Source: Xylocopa sonorina
Taxonomy: Eukaryota > Arthropoda > Insecta > Hymenoptera > Apidae
DNA length: 64,000 nucleotides
Assembly: GCF_050948175.1 (NCBI RefSeq)
Contig: NC_135194.1
Span: forward strand, 6,378,033-6,442,032
Direction of reading: 5' to 3'
The notes under the pieces were generated by a model that was not told the origin of the DNA, ran no database searches, and worked only from the letters and a program-made list of their open reading frames with translations. Shown here piece by piece: positions 24,839 through 38,884 of the stretch (its first letter is position 1; each line of letters starts with the position of its first letter). A program made the translations under genes and the position numbers.

Positions 24839-26829
24839 TAAAAACATGACTTAAGCCTGATTTCTGCTATTACAAAACCTACTTAGTTTGAATAAATATT
24901 ACAATTTTATAATAATTAGAGTTTGCACTGTTATTAGATCCCGCAATGTTAGTAAAATTTAAAGATGTTTTTCAATAAAACTAATTGTAAATATTAATCA
25001 ATTAATAAGTAACGAGACAAAGAGAATTATCTAAAGAGCATAAGGAATAAGCGTGTATATTAAAATTCAGGTTCATTTAAATATAATAAAATAAAATACT
25101 CGTTTTTTGAAAATTCTAATATATAATATACTATACAAAATACGAATATTTGAATTTTTTAAATTCAAAGTTTGTTTGTATTGACCTACGCCCTGTTTCA
25201 TTAAAATTTCCAAATTAGCAATTGTGACATCTAATGGATTTATTTATTTCGATATCTTCCTTTACTTTAGTAGTCCTCAACATACGATTCAAATTTAAAG
25301 TAACTTCATATTGAACATTTGACTAAATTACAAAATTACTACCACAAAATGTATTTTATGCTGCATGTCTCTTTCAGTACAATTTAAATGATGGTATTAA
25401 CAATTCTTTTCATTTTTAAAAGTACGTCATTTTCATAGAGTACGTCTTAAATATGTTTAACATAAGATTTATGCATGATGTTATAACTTACCTTTACAAG
25501 ACAATATCCAAACATCTTACGTACAAAATATCAGGTCGTAGTTGAAAGTTATAATTTAAAATAGTGTGTGTTTGTATGCGTTATAAATAATATATGTAGT
25601 AACAGAAGGGCAACGATTAAAATATTTTGTGTTTTAAATCATGAGAGCGACCAGAAATACTATATTTAATACGATATAAAATTTAATATAATGATGTAAA
25701 TATTTGAATATTCATTCTCAGTACCACCTAACTTGAGAAGACGCTCAATTTTGCCTTCATGAAGGTTAGATAACGACTCTGTCTAAAAATCGCATTGTGT
25801 CGCTTGACACTGACAGAAGCTTCCACCGATACGCATTCTTATTTTCAGAAAATTGGGCGGTGCTCGTTTTTGGCTAGCGCACACTTACTGGGGCGTTTAG
25901 ACGATCAATATGTTATTAATATTTCAATGTACTTAGGATTATTCTCCATCTAATATATTAAACGTTTAAACGATCCATAGGTGTCTTTACAGTGCTGCGA
26001 CACATACACATGCTTTTGTAAACGTTCTTGGCGACTTAACATGTATAATTATTGTTACAAAAAATGTTCTTTCAGTAAGTATATAAGTTAGTGCCTTTTC
26101 ATTGATCCTAATAGATAATAATTAGAGGCAGCGTTGAAAGTGAAGGTGATATCGAACGATACATCGATACAACAGTCGTTCTGTTTCGTAGTTGATATTT
26201 AGTAAGGTGATATAATATTGATTTCATAAATGATCCAATCGCTGAAAATTACAGCAATCTGAAATATTTTCTGCAGTGTTGTTCGATTATTTCTCATTAT
26301 ATAATATCACCCTACCACTTCTATGATAATATTAACTCGAAGATTTTTGCCTTTTCCAAGTGATGCGGAGACTTTACTGTACATTGGTGTATCTCTGGAA
26401 TCTTCTATGCTTGCTCGGCACTCTCAAATTAATTTGGTTTAAATTGTAGTCCTATTGAGCCTACCCCTAGCATGGATATTGGAGAAGTCCTTTTTATTGC
26501 ATCCGCAATAAAATTATTGCTAGAAATCAGGTAGCAAGCCTGCACCAATCAGGTATGAACACGACTATGATTGGCTTTAGTATGCTACGCAGAAATTTTC
26601 CAATCTTTCGCACCTTCATCGTTGAGCTCAACTTTTAACTCCTGGTAGACAATTTTCTTCATCATTGGTTTAATTAGAAAGGGAAGCTTTGTGCAATGCC
26701 TAGAATATATACATATATACACGTAACCCCTTGTAACACAGTAAATAGGTTCCTATACAAGCCACGTTGTGTAAAACCATGTTATATGAGACTCAGAGCC
26801 AGTACAGAAAGGAGGGTTACGTTTAAAAA
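24839..26829. other. AT-rich intergenic stretch, nothing recognised
   Basis: No gene seen. The part from about 26380 is somewhat less AT-rich and may include the non-coding end of the neighbouring Tigger element, but no terminal repeat was identified. Confidence 0.35.
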
Positions 26830-28620
26830 CTATTATTTTCATTTAACACGAGTTTAATTTAATAAATTTCTACCTCATCATTGTTCAGTACAATCAAACG
26901 AGAACATTTTCTCAGTTAAACGATATTCTCTTTTTTCATTTAAATTTTTTGTACCTTCTATTCTTTTTAAAAAATCTACAATTTTTGTTTGTTTGTTGGT
27001 TTTTATAAGATCATTGAAAATTTCATGGTATGGAGATAGACAATTTTGCATCTCACTTTTAAATTTTCAGTTTCTTTCAGCAGAAAAGTCTGCAATTAAG
27101 AAAAATGATTTAAGATTTTTAGCTAAGCTCAGGCTTTCTTCTAATTTTTTTAGTGTTAAATTATTAACTTGACAATCGTCATCAGTGTTTTTATCCTCAA
27201 AATCGATTTAATTTACAACTTCCGATGCTATTTCCATCAAATCCGCTTCGTCAACTTCTTCTTCCATTAATAAGTCTGGAACGTTCTCAATAGTTATATC
27301 CACAAAACCTTCGCCTCCGATCAATTTCGCAAGTTTTAATATGCGACCAATTTCATTATCTGATAATTCATGTACATTTTTTTATTTCAACTGAAGATGG
27401 CCATATCTTCTTCCAACGTGTATTCCACGTTTATGTTTTTAGTTTTCTCAACGACAAAGATATGATGTCGATGCAGTGCTTAATTGAAAATTGTTTTCAA
27501 GTTTCCATTACATTAGTTGATTTCGAATACATTATGTCTAATATCCGTTGTGAATGTTCTCTTTATGTAATAAATTTTAAAGGCATTACCTTATAGATAA
27601 TACCTAGATCTAATGGTTGGAGCAACGAAGTGGTGTTAGGCGGTAGGACCACTTTAACAACGTTGGGATGACTCAAATCTTGTGGGTGACATGGAGCATT
27701 GCCTAATAGTAATAGTGCGTTGAAGCTCAAATTTTTCTGCTTTAAATAGTTTTCAACGGTTTACACAAAACAATTTAAAAACTAATCTTCAAATAAATTT
27801 CCAGTTATCTAAGCTCTTGGATTTGCTTTCCAATATACCGGGAGGTGTTTTTATTTACGCCTTTAAGTGCACGAGAATTTAGAGATCTATAAATCAGTAA
27901 AAGTTTTATAATAAAGTCCCTCGACGCATTACCAAACAAAAATAGCATTATACGATCTTCAAACACTTTAAATCTGGGTGCAGTTTTTACTTATTTCGAT
28001 ATAACGGTTCTACTGGGCATTTTTTCACCAAGGATCAGTTTCGTCAGCACTGAAAAGTTGATTTGCTGTGTATTCTTACTCTTCCATAATATTATTAATT
28101 TTTTTGGATAGATCTTAATAGCTGTATGATCAACCGATGCAGATTCTTCTGGAATTCTTCTGCTATGAATTGTAAAACACTTTTTTAATTTTTTGAACTA
28201 ACCTTTTTACTTGCCACAAAATCCGGATTGGCAGGGGATTCTCTACGTCCTCTTTAAGGTGTCTATAAGTTTTAAATGCGTTTCATTGAATGATATTACC
28301 ATTCAATGAAATTCTTTTTTGACAACTATCATCAATCCAAATGCAAAGTGCATTTTGTATTATCCTGTAGCAATTGCAATTTTTATTTCTTTTTCATTTT
28401 TCTTAATATTCAAGATTTGTATATTTACTTCTAAAGAAATAAATTTCCTCTTAAACGTTGTTCTTTTTTATTTTTATCAGGCATGACTTGGGATTGAGAC
28501 TTAATTTTCCAACAATTAGTCTTAAAAACGAAAAAGCCATTCTGTAACACGTTGTAGCTCGACGTAGATTGCCGATCAACCGCTTGAGACACTTTTGCCT
28601 CATTGTACCACAGTGGCGAC
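26830..28620 (-). pseudogene. Decayed Tigger/pogo (TIGD/jerky-type) transposase
   Basis: Read on the minus strand through many stops and frameshifts. In order from the N-terminal side: a piece like ANPDFVASKKV (about 28215), FSADETDPW (about 28045, the first catalytic Asp), the WITGNLFEDWF-like region (about 27805), ALLLLGNAPCHP (about 27710), and VVLPPNTTSLLQPLDLGII (about 27640), the hallmark of the Tigger family. The family's second catalytic Asp (DNAPGHP) reads Gly here. A C-terminal acidic stretch (about 27250) ends the copy. The N-terminal DNA-binding domain is not clear. Boundaries are approximate and no terminal repeats were paired. Confidence 0.75.
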
Positions 28621-31600
28621 AATCGTTTCGCTGCTGACGAATAAATTATACGATGTACGTATAATTGTTAGTGGACTACATTTTATTGATTATTGTGCGT
28701 GTATATATATATCTAAGTTCTTGTCGAACTATATGCATTTCTCGACGGCTATTTGTGAAACTGTGTGTTTAATGGTAGAGATAGCTAAGAACTGATTTGG
28801 AATGAACTTGGACGATATAACGAAAAGTCTCTGTTGGGTGTGTTCTATTTTCGTTAGAACAAGCGGATTCGCCTATTGGAATTTTACGAAAGTTGGTGAG
28901 GGAAGTGGACATCGAAGCTAATTGGTCGACGAAAATTGTGTGGAAATAGGAAACGTCCGCCCCTAAACCCTCGGTCAACCGCAAGTACCAAGTGCACTGT
29001 CGGGTGACGCACCACAACTCGAACAATGCAACAACGAAACAGGAGGAACGAAATTAAAATGCGAAACCTCTAGGTAGGCACATATTAGGAAGAATAAACT
29101 AAACCCAGACTTGAAGTGATGGCTTCTTGGATGTCATTGCTGCTATGGACAGCTGGATCTCGGTCGATGTCTATCTGCTATGATATTAAAGGACACCGAT
29201 GGGCTTTTTCCTTGATGCTTTGCATCTCGACATTCTTCAGACCACGGAGATAAAAAGAAACAAAAAAGGACCTTCCGTCCACGGGCTCTCGACTGCGATC
29301 GAATTGTACATAACAGATCGATACGATACGACTATATATCGCATCGCATTTTATTCTTTTAAATATGGTGGAACGTTCCGCAACACTATATCTCTGAGAG
29401 AGCAAGTCTCGTCGCGGATGGCGGATAAACTGTGCATCACTCTTTCCGCTATGCCATTGGAATAGCGTTATAAATGAATAAATTATAATTTGTTTATGTA
29501 GGCAAAAAGAAGATAAATGAGATGTTTTAGGGCCCACATGCTCAGCAGTCACGTCGATTGGAAGGCTGACGGGTGTCGCGTTGCGGAAATGGTCGCCCTC
29601 TTAGTTAAAACGGACGCAAACAACTAGCTATTTTTGAGGATTTCCAAATAATTCTTACCTTTTTTCTTTAATCTTTTTTACTTTAATCTTCCTAAGTACC
29701 AGGATTAGAACATTAAAGGTTGTTTTGGAATCTTTAACGATTCGCACCTTTAAACCTTAACTCAATGGCTAATGATGTACCACAAACTCCTAAAAGCCTA
29801 ACCAACATGCCACCCGGCCGCATAGTTCAAGCAGTTCTTTCTGGGGTCTTACCCTTACTACCAGGTAGCTACCACCTCCATACCAAAGGAGGGGCAGTAA
29901 GCTGATTGGCCGGTCGCCAGAACACAGTTTGGTATAAGTTTGTAAAAAATGTAAAATAGGATCATTATTAAAGTAAGTTGCAACCAAACAAGACGAACGT
30001 TCCATTTGTGATTCACTCAATTTAACATCCTAATCTAACCCCCAAAAGGGTTAACATTAAAACTAAACAAAAAAGTCGTCCTTGGTATTCCAACCATCTA
30101 TTAAGCAAGGCGAAGCTAAGGACATAACAAGCATGATAGATCTAGTAGAAGTACAGTGTTATACAAACTTTTCGTAATTCTCTTATCGTGTTAGAAACGA
30201 GACCGTATTATTATATTACGGGTCGCAGTGTTTATAGGAGGGTTTCTGCAATTTGGCTACCGTGTTGCAAGGTGCCATGCTATAGGAGGGTTACTTGTAC
30301 ATTATTCTATGTCCCTGATCTTTTCTATGATATTTTCAACTATTTTCCTGCATCTTCAACAGCCACGACATCTTTCAGTGATATCTTCTTTAGATTAATC
30401 AGAATTATAGCAAATAACTTTCTCTGTTAATAAATTTAACATTCACAGCGTTTTTTTTGTCGTTTTATTCTTGAAATCGTTCATTTGCATCGTCGAGTAC
30501 ATCATGTTTTACCTGCTCGTCATCTTGTTGCTTACATCAATGGCCAATAGCAGCTTCCTGTTTTCTATAGCTATATTTAACAATAAATTTTCATTGCTGC
30601 ACATATGAGATAGATAGCGAGTGTCTAAGCACTAGCGATGGCTTCCTAGAACCTTAGCTACATAATATGTTGATGTTGCCATGGTTAATGATTTCAATAG
30701 TTTACTCAGGGCCTTTTAACGAAAACTTCTTACTAGTACAAATGGTTTCCAGATTGTACCTATTATTATCCTCAGGGATCGTGGCTATTGCACCGGCGAC
30801 GGTGCACGGTACGGTTATAACTATACCAAAGTACGTTACCTATCTGGTCAAGACGTGCACCCATTGGACTCCATTTTCTTTTCTTAACCAACATATTAGC
30901 GTACTTTTGCAGGCACAAAGACGACATCTCCTCTTCGCATTCCCAGGTGAATAGAATCCTCCGCTCTGGAAAGAAAAGAATTAAAAGCAGACTTTTCATC
31001 TGCTACAGAAACTCTTGGCGCTGTCGCTATACAATGATTAAGTGAGTTCTCATCATTTTATTCATAACCTGGCAACATCCTTGCAGTTGAATGAAGGACA
31101 TGCAATACAATTCCTTCCTATAAGAAATTAATTTCTTACAATCTTAACAAGTATGAGGGTATATCAGAATATTCGGATGCTTACTAAATCTGAGCCCGAG
31201 ACAATTTAATACAAATACAAAATCGCACTAAAGGATAATGAAATTATCTTTTTGTCGGTTAAATGTTTTAAAACGACGAGTTAGTTGTTCGACATCCGTT
31301 TATCATCTAATTTCTTTGAACATTTTGTAATTGCCTTTAATTAATAAATACTCTACAATACTTTTACTGCGTGCAAATAAAATCAATTTTAGTATACAAT
31401 TTTTTACATATTTCAATTATGCAATTCGCATTTAGTTCGTGATCAGTTGTAGAAACAACGCTAACAAAAATACGCAACAGTATTAAATAACTGGAGCGAG
31501 GCTATAAAAATTTCAGCCATTTCACTTGTCGCTTTATTAGAACTTCTCTGTAGCCATATTGAAAACCGTACCAGGTTTTACCGTTAAACATTATAATATT

Positions 31601-34600
31601 TTGAAAGTGATATGTTTTTCAAAAAAGAGCTTTCTATTACTAAAGCTTTTAAAACATAATGTTATAAATACCATAAATATTAAATATGTGTATAAAGTAA
31701 AATAAATATTGTATATCATGTAAAGTATAATTGTTAGAAATATCCGTTGCTGATTCATAAGGAAACCCCGATCGATAAGGCAGATATGTAGGGAAAGATA
31801 GCAAAGATAAATTGAAGAATTAAGAATGTGCCATTAAGTATTTTTAAGATAATGAGGTATATAGAATTTTAAAATTGTTGAATAGCGTATTTATTTGATT
31901 CTTTCTCTTAAAAAAGACACGTTTGCTTGTTATCTCATCAGATACAATTAAATGTATTTTACAATATAATCTGCGATTGCTCGTTGAGAAAGAATGTATC
32001 ATTGCCAATAGACATCATTACAATCATTTATAACAGAAACAGTAAATGTATATACCATTTTAACACTGTTTTAGAATTTGATCATGATCTTGATGTTTAA
32101 AATCATTTAAAGATAGTATATTAATAAACGAAATATTAATGAACGATTTACACTTTGTACGTTTCAGAAGTTAACAAACAACGCTTAAGGAATGATTGAG
32201 ATTGAAGTTACTTCAAACAATTTTTTTCCTTTGCAAAAATTTCTATTTCAGCTTCGTTAGCCAGTAATTAATGAAAAAACGCAGGTCATCGCAGAATATT
32301 GAAAAGGTTGCACTCGTTTGTCCTTGCTCGGGAATGCGTACGCGGTTGATACACAGCTCTACCATCTCAGTAAGTAATATTACAAATGATCCAACGAATC
32401 ATCACTTAACCGTAGTATGTCGATAAGTATACAAAGTTTAATCTTCGTACATCGTGTATCAAGATCGGTGATTGCTTAGTAAATTTTCATGTGTCGACTA
32501 GTAAAAATCTGGGTGTACATTCCAGTAATCTAATAGTAAACCATAGTATTTATTTTGTTCAAAAATTGCATCCACAGCTTGCATGTCGAAATATATTTTA
32601 TGTTATAACTCTGAAACGAAGAGTTTCCCCAAGGTAAGATTTATACCACTTAAAGAGCATAAATTAAAACAAGTTTAAACAAAGTTTAAACAAAATCGGT
32701 TGGGGGCGAAAACATGTGGTTTTTGAATAGGGTCCTTTTTAGTAAACGTTTGTACAATCTATTTCGTTAAAGAAGAGGCTAAGATGAAAATTTTTTACAG
32801 TCAGAAGAGTATTTTAACTGGAATAATCTGATTATAAGGAGACATATTTGCTATATTCCCTACCCATCGATCACTAGCAGTAGTTAAATCCTTCTAATAT
32901 TTTTCGCTGTAGGCCAACGTTTTAAAGTCTTTATAACAAGGGTGGAACAAGTAAAGTAAGACTGAGAGTCTCTTTTATCCCATTTAACGTCATAATTGTC
33001 AGGTTTTCAGCTTTCAACGTTACTTAAGTCAGTGGTGACGCAGGAATAGTTTTGATATCAGACGACAGACATAACAACTGGCACAGAGATGATTGGTACT
33101 ATAGTATCATGTAGGTGATGTGTTTCTGCAAAGTTTTACCCGTGACGTTGCGTTAATACTTTTCAGAGATAACAGAGAAAGAAGACTAATGAGTTCAATT
33201 TTTAAAGGATCATCTTTGATGTATATATCGATACTATTGATTAGTCGGAGGATAGAAGGTCAATCATTTCGATCATCCGCTTTCTGACGGGCTTAGTTAA
33301 TCTCGCCGCAATTAAAAAAAGACAAAATTTTTCTTGGTAGGAAAAATATGCAGAATTCGGTCACCATTTCGGGTTCGCTCACATTATTTTCAATAAGATT
33401 GTTGGGTACCGGTTTTTCACATCACCATGAGAAAACGAACAAATACTAACTTCGAGCACATTTCTGCTACTTTGAAGTTTCAATAGCCAGCGCGATTTTC
33501 TCATTTGTGCTTCTTTCATTGAGCTCTTCTTGGATTTTGAGATATGCCTGATCTACCTTGGAAAATAAAAAGAAAATAAAAGGACTATTAACATAAAAAA
33601 GAGAACTAAATACACTTTAAATACTTTAAACTAACGTTAAAGAACTTTCAGGAGACACCGGTAGATCTTCAACATTAATAAGCATCTTCAGTTCCGTTTT
33701 TCTAGTGTAAAATATATTTAAGGCATATTAATTAAGAAAAACAGTAGTAAAAACATCGACCTTTAAAATAAATCCTCATTGATAATTATGCGATATTCCC
33801 ATAGGGAGTTAATCTAGTTGGAAGATGGACAGCTAAGATTTAATGTTTCCTTAATTTTATTACCGAGTGTATTATAACCTGCATCAAAATCTGTAGATAT
33901 TAAAATGATCCCTACTACATCATCGAATTCAATCTTCGTTATAATTTTTATTTATCGAAGAGGAACTGAAATATCGATAAGAATAAAATATCTTTTCGTT
34001 CTTTCGTTTGTATCCAATAATTTCAAAATATCACATAGATATTGTTTATAAACAGAAGAAATATTGTACAAATATTTTATTCTAATAACCTTATATGCTC
34101 CAGCACATGTTATTCAGCTGAATTCTATATAACTCGTACGTGTACTTAGTTTATAGATCTATATACCGTGTCGTTTAAGCAGATCAACGCAAGACCACGG
34201 AACCAACAGTGTCAGCGTCTATGACGCGAACCGGTGGTAAGATCTGTTCGAACTGAGACGATAACACCGGAGTGAACGCAGCATGAGAAAACGCGGGGGC
34301 GGAAAATCAGTGTTCATGAAAGTCGACACGGTGTAATAGTAACGCGAGTGGAAACGAAAACAGCTGTTTGTAGTAGGAGGAATCTGGACGTCATTCGTGC
34401 ACTTTAAACACTGGCTGGAGATGAATGGTTAGGAACCGTGAAAATAAAGAGATAATAGAGAGGAAAGCGAAATGTGTAAAGAAGCCGGGGAAGAAAATGT
34501 TTCAGAAATATGCTGAGAAGTATTTCGAATAAAAATATTGTTCTGTTTTAAGCCGAAATAATTCAATATAATTAGTCTTTTTCTAATTGGATGTGTAGAG

Positions 34601-34940
34601 GATATATTGAAATTTTTTAACGTATTACCTTTTTAAATAATATTATATAATTTTTGATGCATTAATCGATTTACATAATTATACAGAAAAACTATTTATT
34701 TCAAAGATATTTTAATTTCAATGTTGTAATTTAGGGAACGTAAAATTATATAGTACACATATGTGCATCTACATATTTGTCAATGTTACATTGTATTTTT
34801 ATTTGTAAAATGTAGCGAGTGTAAGAAGACGAGTTAAACGATTTTGTATCGTACATGTTGCAATATGTGAATGAGAAATATGACAAAATGAAAATTAATA
34901 TTTAATTTGATGAAATAATGTATGTTTCCATATGAACTGT
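28621..34940. other. Gene-poor stretch with GC-richer islands
   Basis: No gene could be identified. GC-richer islands lie at about 28840-29570, 29780-30050, 30640-31010 and 34180-34480. They have short open frames on both strands but no recognisable protein. The 34180-34480 island contains a consensus-like plus-strand donor (GGTG|GTAAGA at 34236/34237). These islands may be untranslated exons, a non-coding RNA, enhancers or old transposons. The remainder is AT-rich. Confidence 0.35.
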
Positions 34941-36360
34941 TGTAGATGTGGCGGCCCTCCACTCGCCACTAGAGAGACCAGAAACATCCACAATTTCCCG
35001 AAAGCACACGTTATGTTCACCACCGATAATCACGCAACATGATGGCGTAGATCCGAGATTAGCCTTTTTTTACGCGAAGGAGATCATCATGGACGTTTTA
35101 GATCCTTTTCCTTATAGAACCTCCTAATAACTAAAATTCTAACCCCGCTGCATATTAATAAGGTATATTAAAATATTGTATATTATAATTATATTTGTAT
35201 GAAATGTCCAGGTATTTGGGCTTCTACGAGATTCGTAAAAGGCAGTTTAAAAGAAGACACATTTTCTAAATAAAAATTAATCTATTCTAATGTTCTTCCG
35301 ATCGTTATACACTTCCTTACTTTTCGAATATTTTCAAATCTCTGTTTAAATCTTTTTGCGCCTTCAATTTATGTTCTTTTTCGAGTAGATAGGCGTTTTC
35401 TTTCTTCGCCAATTAGGCGCTTTTCAAAAAGTACTCGCCGCTTACTCCCCGTTCCCGATTAGGGTGTTTTCATCTTGCGACGAAAAAATACCCTTTTTTC
35501 TCTATGGTGACCAAGTTTATGGTAACCGCTTTACTTGGATTCCGTTTTTAGGCTCCTTCACGGCAGGTCACGTCCTTATCATAAACTTAGCCACCGTCCC
35601 AATCGACGCGGCTGCCGAACCTGTGGCCTCTAAAATCTCCAATTTCCTTTTCTTTTGCCTACAAATTATTAATATTCTATTAAATAATTAATATTTAAGG
35701 GAATATAGGGGGTCGAATACAATGGCTAAGCAGGGCTCTACCTATTTGCAACGCTCGACGATCTGCTCGTGAACACGTGGATATAAAACTAAGACATTTT
35801 TCTGCACATCTGAACCAGCAGTGAAGCTTCTTTTGTATTTTGCGTGTTCTTGAGACCGTGGGATCCAAGGAACCCCATACCGCGTTATATATATAACTGG
35901 TCAGGGTACAATTTGGCTAGTCATAAGCATGAATGATTAACTATCGTCATTCATGTGATTAGGCCATCTTCAAATGATGACACCTGTACTATGTTTCAAA
36001 GTTACGGTATTTGATGGACTTTCTCTGTTTGGTAAACCACCTATTTCATGGGTTCCGAATCGTACTTGAAGGCTAAAGAATTTGTTGCACGCGTGTCACA
36101 CCACATCATGTCACCCCATATGGAATGGATAGTAGTACGGGGGATTACCACATTCGTACTATAGATTTGAAATGAAGTCCCGCCCATCCTACTGTGGAGG
36201 CGAAAATGGAGAAGAACCACCCTCTAATAGGGGTGGCGAGAAGGAAAAAGAAAGTTGTGAAAGTTTGTATTGAATGGCCAAAGATGTAAAGATGAGTTCT
36301 GTAATGTCGCTGAGCAGAGTTCAATTTGGGGCTAACCTGTTACAATCACTTTATTAGCGT
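34941..36360. other. GC-richer block of unknown origin, possible transposon remnant
   Basis: This block differs in composition from its AT-rich flanks and contains several moderately GC-rich segments separated by AT-rich ones. It begins near TGTAGATGTGGCGG and a segment near its right end reads CTAACCTGTTACA. Neither LTR pairing nor terminal repeats nor a recognisable protein was found. A 75-codon open frame at 35464-35691 resembles nothing known to me. Confidence 0.25.
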
Positions 36361-38629
36361 CAGATGATTTTTTTAATAATAAAACACAACACATGAAAAG
36401 CATTGGAAGTAATCAAAGAGCAGGCATACAAAGGTGGTGGAATACGTATATTTAAGCGTAGACACAGGAAAAATATATATGCAGGTACCTCCACGTATTA
36501 TAAAAGAAGCATGGTTGTCTTTTTAAGTTCTTCAAACAATGATAATAAAAAGGTAAGTTTATTTTTATTAATTTTACATTTATATTATAAATTATACCTG
36601 TGAAATGTTACACACTGTGAACAGAATTGATTCATGATTTCTAATTATTATTATACCTTTATAATAATAACAATATAAGCAAAGGCAATGATTAATAATA
36701 ACTATTGACACAATTTTTGAAATTCGCACACGATGACTTGCCTGAAAGAGGCCACTTAAATGTCTACTTTTTAATGTTATAACACTTTTGGATTTAAATG
36801 ATGTTTGTCATGATATGAAAAATGTACAAGCACAATCTAAAATATTTTTCAAGAAATTGTATAGAGGTGACATTTGTACAAAAATCGTTTCTTTTGCAAT
36901 TTTCAAAATCACCGGCCGTTTCAAAAAGAAGGCATATATTTTAATTGAGTATCTTTTCTAACAGGTAAAAGAAAGCTATGACCAGCATTCAAATATTTTA
37001 TAGAGGAATAATATAAAATTGCAAATAGAGATTTATTTACAAAACAAACATTACAAGATCGAAATAAAAAATTTGTATTTAAAATAAGAAATAACGGACT
37101 TAAATTAAGTTAAATTTATATATAAGAATTAGTAAAAAATCTGGTCACTCGAATTAAATAATTATATATTATCCCTTTTTGTACAGTTGAAACATCACGG
37201 TAATAATTAAACATTTTACTACGAACGTCATCTCATGCCATTACGATCATTCCTATCGTTACAGACTTTACTTGTTAATTATTAGATTTATACATAGACT
37301 TTATACCACAATTATAAATGATGCGCTTTTACTATCGTCAAATAATAAAAGGAATGGACTGTGACGCATCCGAACGCAGCGTTTGGCGGCGCATGGACAT
37401 ATACCAGTTTAGCGTGATATATTTCATAAGATACAAGGTGTTTGTTACAGGAGGCGCTGACGTAACGCAAGCAGTAGAGTGTACTTATACAAAACAGATA
37501 GTGCAGCCTATTCTTTCTAGACTATAAACCTGTACAACATGATACTGTGCTAAATGCTGAATACAATTGTAACCTAGCAGTGGTATTTTTGTACCTAAAT
37601 ATATCTAAACATAGAAAAGGTACAGTAAAAACACTAACTCCCTCCCTCTTTTTCTCCCTCTCGCTATGCTATTCTCTAGGTCTGACTACAGGGGTTTTTA
37701 TTACTGCTGCGTCTACTTTAGACGCATTTGATTGATGCGTGTCATTCACAAGGATAATTATAAATTACGAAATGCGAATAGAATAAGATTTTACACAGTG
37801 ATACGATAAAATAATATTTGATTATAAAATTGAATATTCTGTATGAAAAACAAAAAAGATGGTCGTAGTTTATAAAGTTTTTGATTTGTAATTGGATTTA
37901 TATACACGTATAGATTCGGTCGGGAAAGTATTTACTTGATTAAATTAACAATGATACATGATTAACATTGTTTTTAATGGATTTCTGTTCCTAATTTAAA
38001 ATGCAATCGTTTATAATAACCAATTTGTCATTTGAGACTTCTATAATATTTGAAACGTTCCAACGTAGCTACATTTCACATTTCTGTTTTAGTTAATTTA
38101 TGGATGTAAATATTATCACTACTGGGCTATTCGAAGTTCAGTGAAGTTAAGATTTGTTGTACATTCAAGAATTTTTGGCAAGACATTAGTTTCTTTCATA
38201 GATATTGTATTTATTTATATAAGGAAAAAAGAATGGGTCAATGTCTCATAAATTATTTTATATTGCAGAAATTTCAACTTTTGTGATTCATTCCTATCAT
38301 TTAATAAGCTGATAATGTATAATATTGAAAAGATTAAAAAGTTAAAATGAAAGACAAAATAATACTAATTATTAAGAGAATTATTTTATAATTAAAATTG
38401 TATTTGTAATGTAATGGTAGTATTAGCAATAATAATGACAAATATTAATAATAAATAAAAGTAAGAGATAAACATAAATAATACCAGTGGGGTTGGTTCA
38501 TGGGTTTTCTTTGGTTGATAGGTTCACTTTCAAATAGCCATCCATTTAAAATGAAAACGTATTAAAATATTTTTCTTTTGAAAAATTTTTTTTATACGAT
38601 TGTGTGTGTGTGATATGGATTATACATAT
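36361..38629. other. AT-rich intergenic stretch, nothing recognised
   Basis: A GC-richer patch at about 37320-37530 is partly open but shows no protein family features. A short TG microsatellite lies at 38601-38612. Confidence 0.35.
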
Positions 38630-38633
38630 TTAA

Positions 38634-38880
38634 CACTAGATTTATTATGGGGGTATTTTCACCCATCTGAGAAAACTTTTCGTTAATTTTCTTGAACAAA
38701 ATTATTGCTGTATTTTATGAGAATATTTTAATTAATTTTGACTTACATTTATAGGACATATAATTGCAAATCTAATCACTAATCTAATTAAAATATTCTC
38801 ATAAAATAGGACAATAATTTTCTTGAAGAAAATGAACGAAAAGTTTTCTCAGAGAGGGTCAAAGTGATACCTTGGTAAAC
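38634..38880. mobile_element. Palindromic piggyBac-type MITE with TTAA target duplication
   Basis: A 247-bp non-coding element flanked by TTAA at 38630-38633 and 38881-38884. Its arms (38649-38734 and 38785-38871) are nearly perfect reverse complements over some 85 nt, sharing CTGAGAAAACTTTTCGTT and TATTTTATGAGAATATTTTA. They are separated by a loop of about 50 nt. The left end starts CACTAGATTTATTATGG; the right end is a shorter relative (complement GTTTACCAAGG). Transcribed RNA would fold into one long hairpin. The ends do not match those of the intact element at 2151-4413, so a different piggyBac-like family would have moved it. Confidence 0.8.
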
Positions 38881-38884
38881 TTAA

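Noticed and set aside
29790..30020. 76-codon minus-strand open frame next to a TTAACCC-like motif
   Set aside because: No partner terminal repeat and no recognisable protein; not enough to call a piggyBac MITE.
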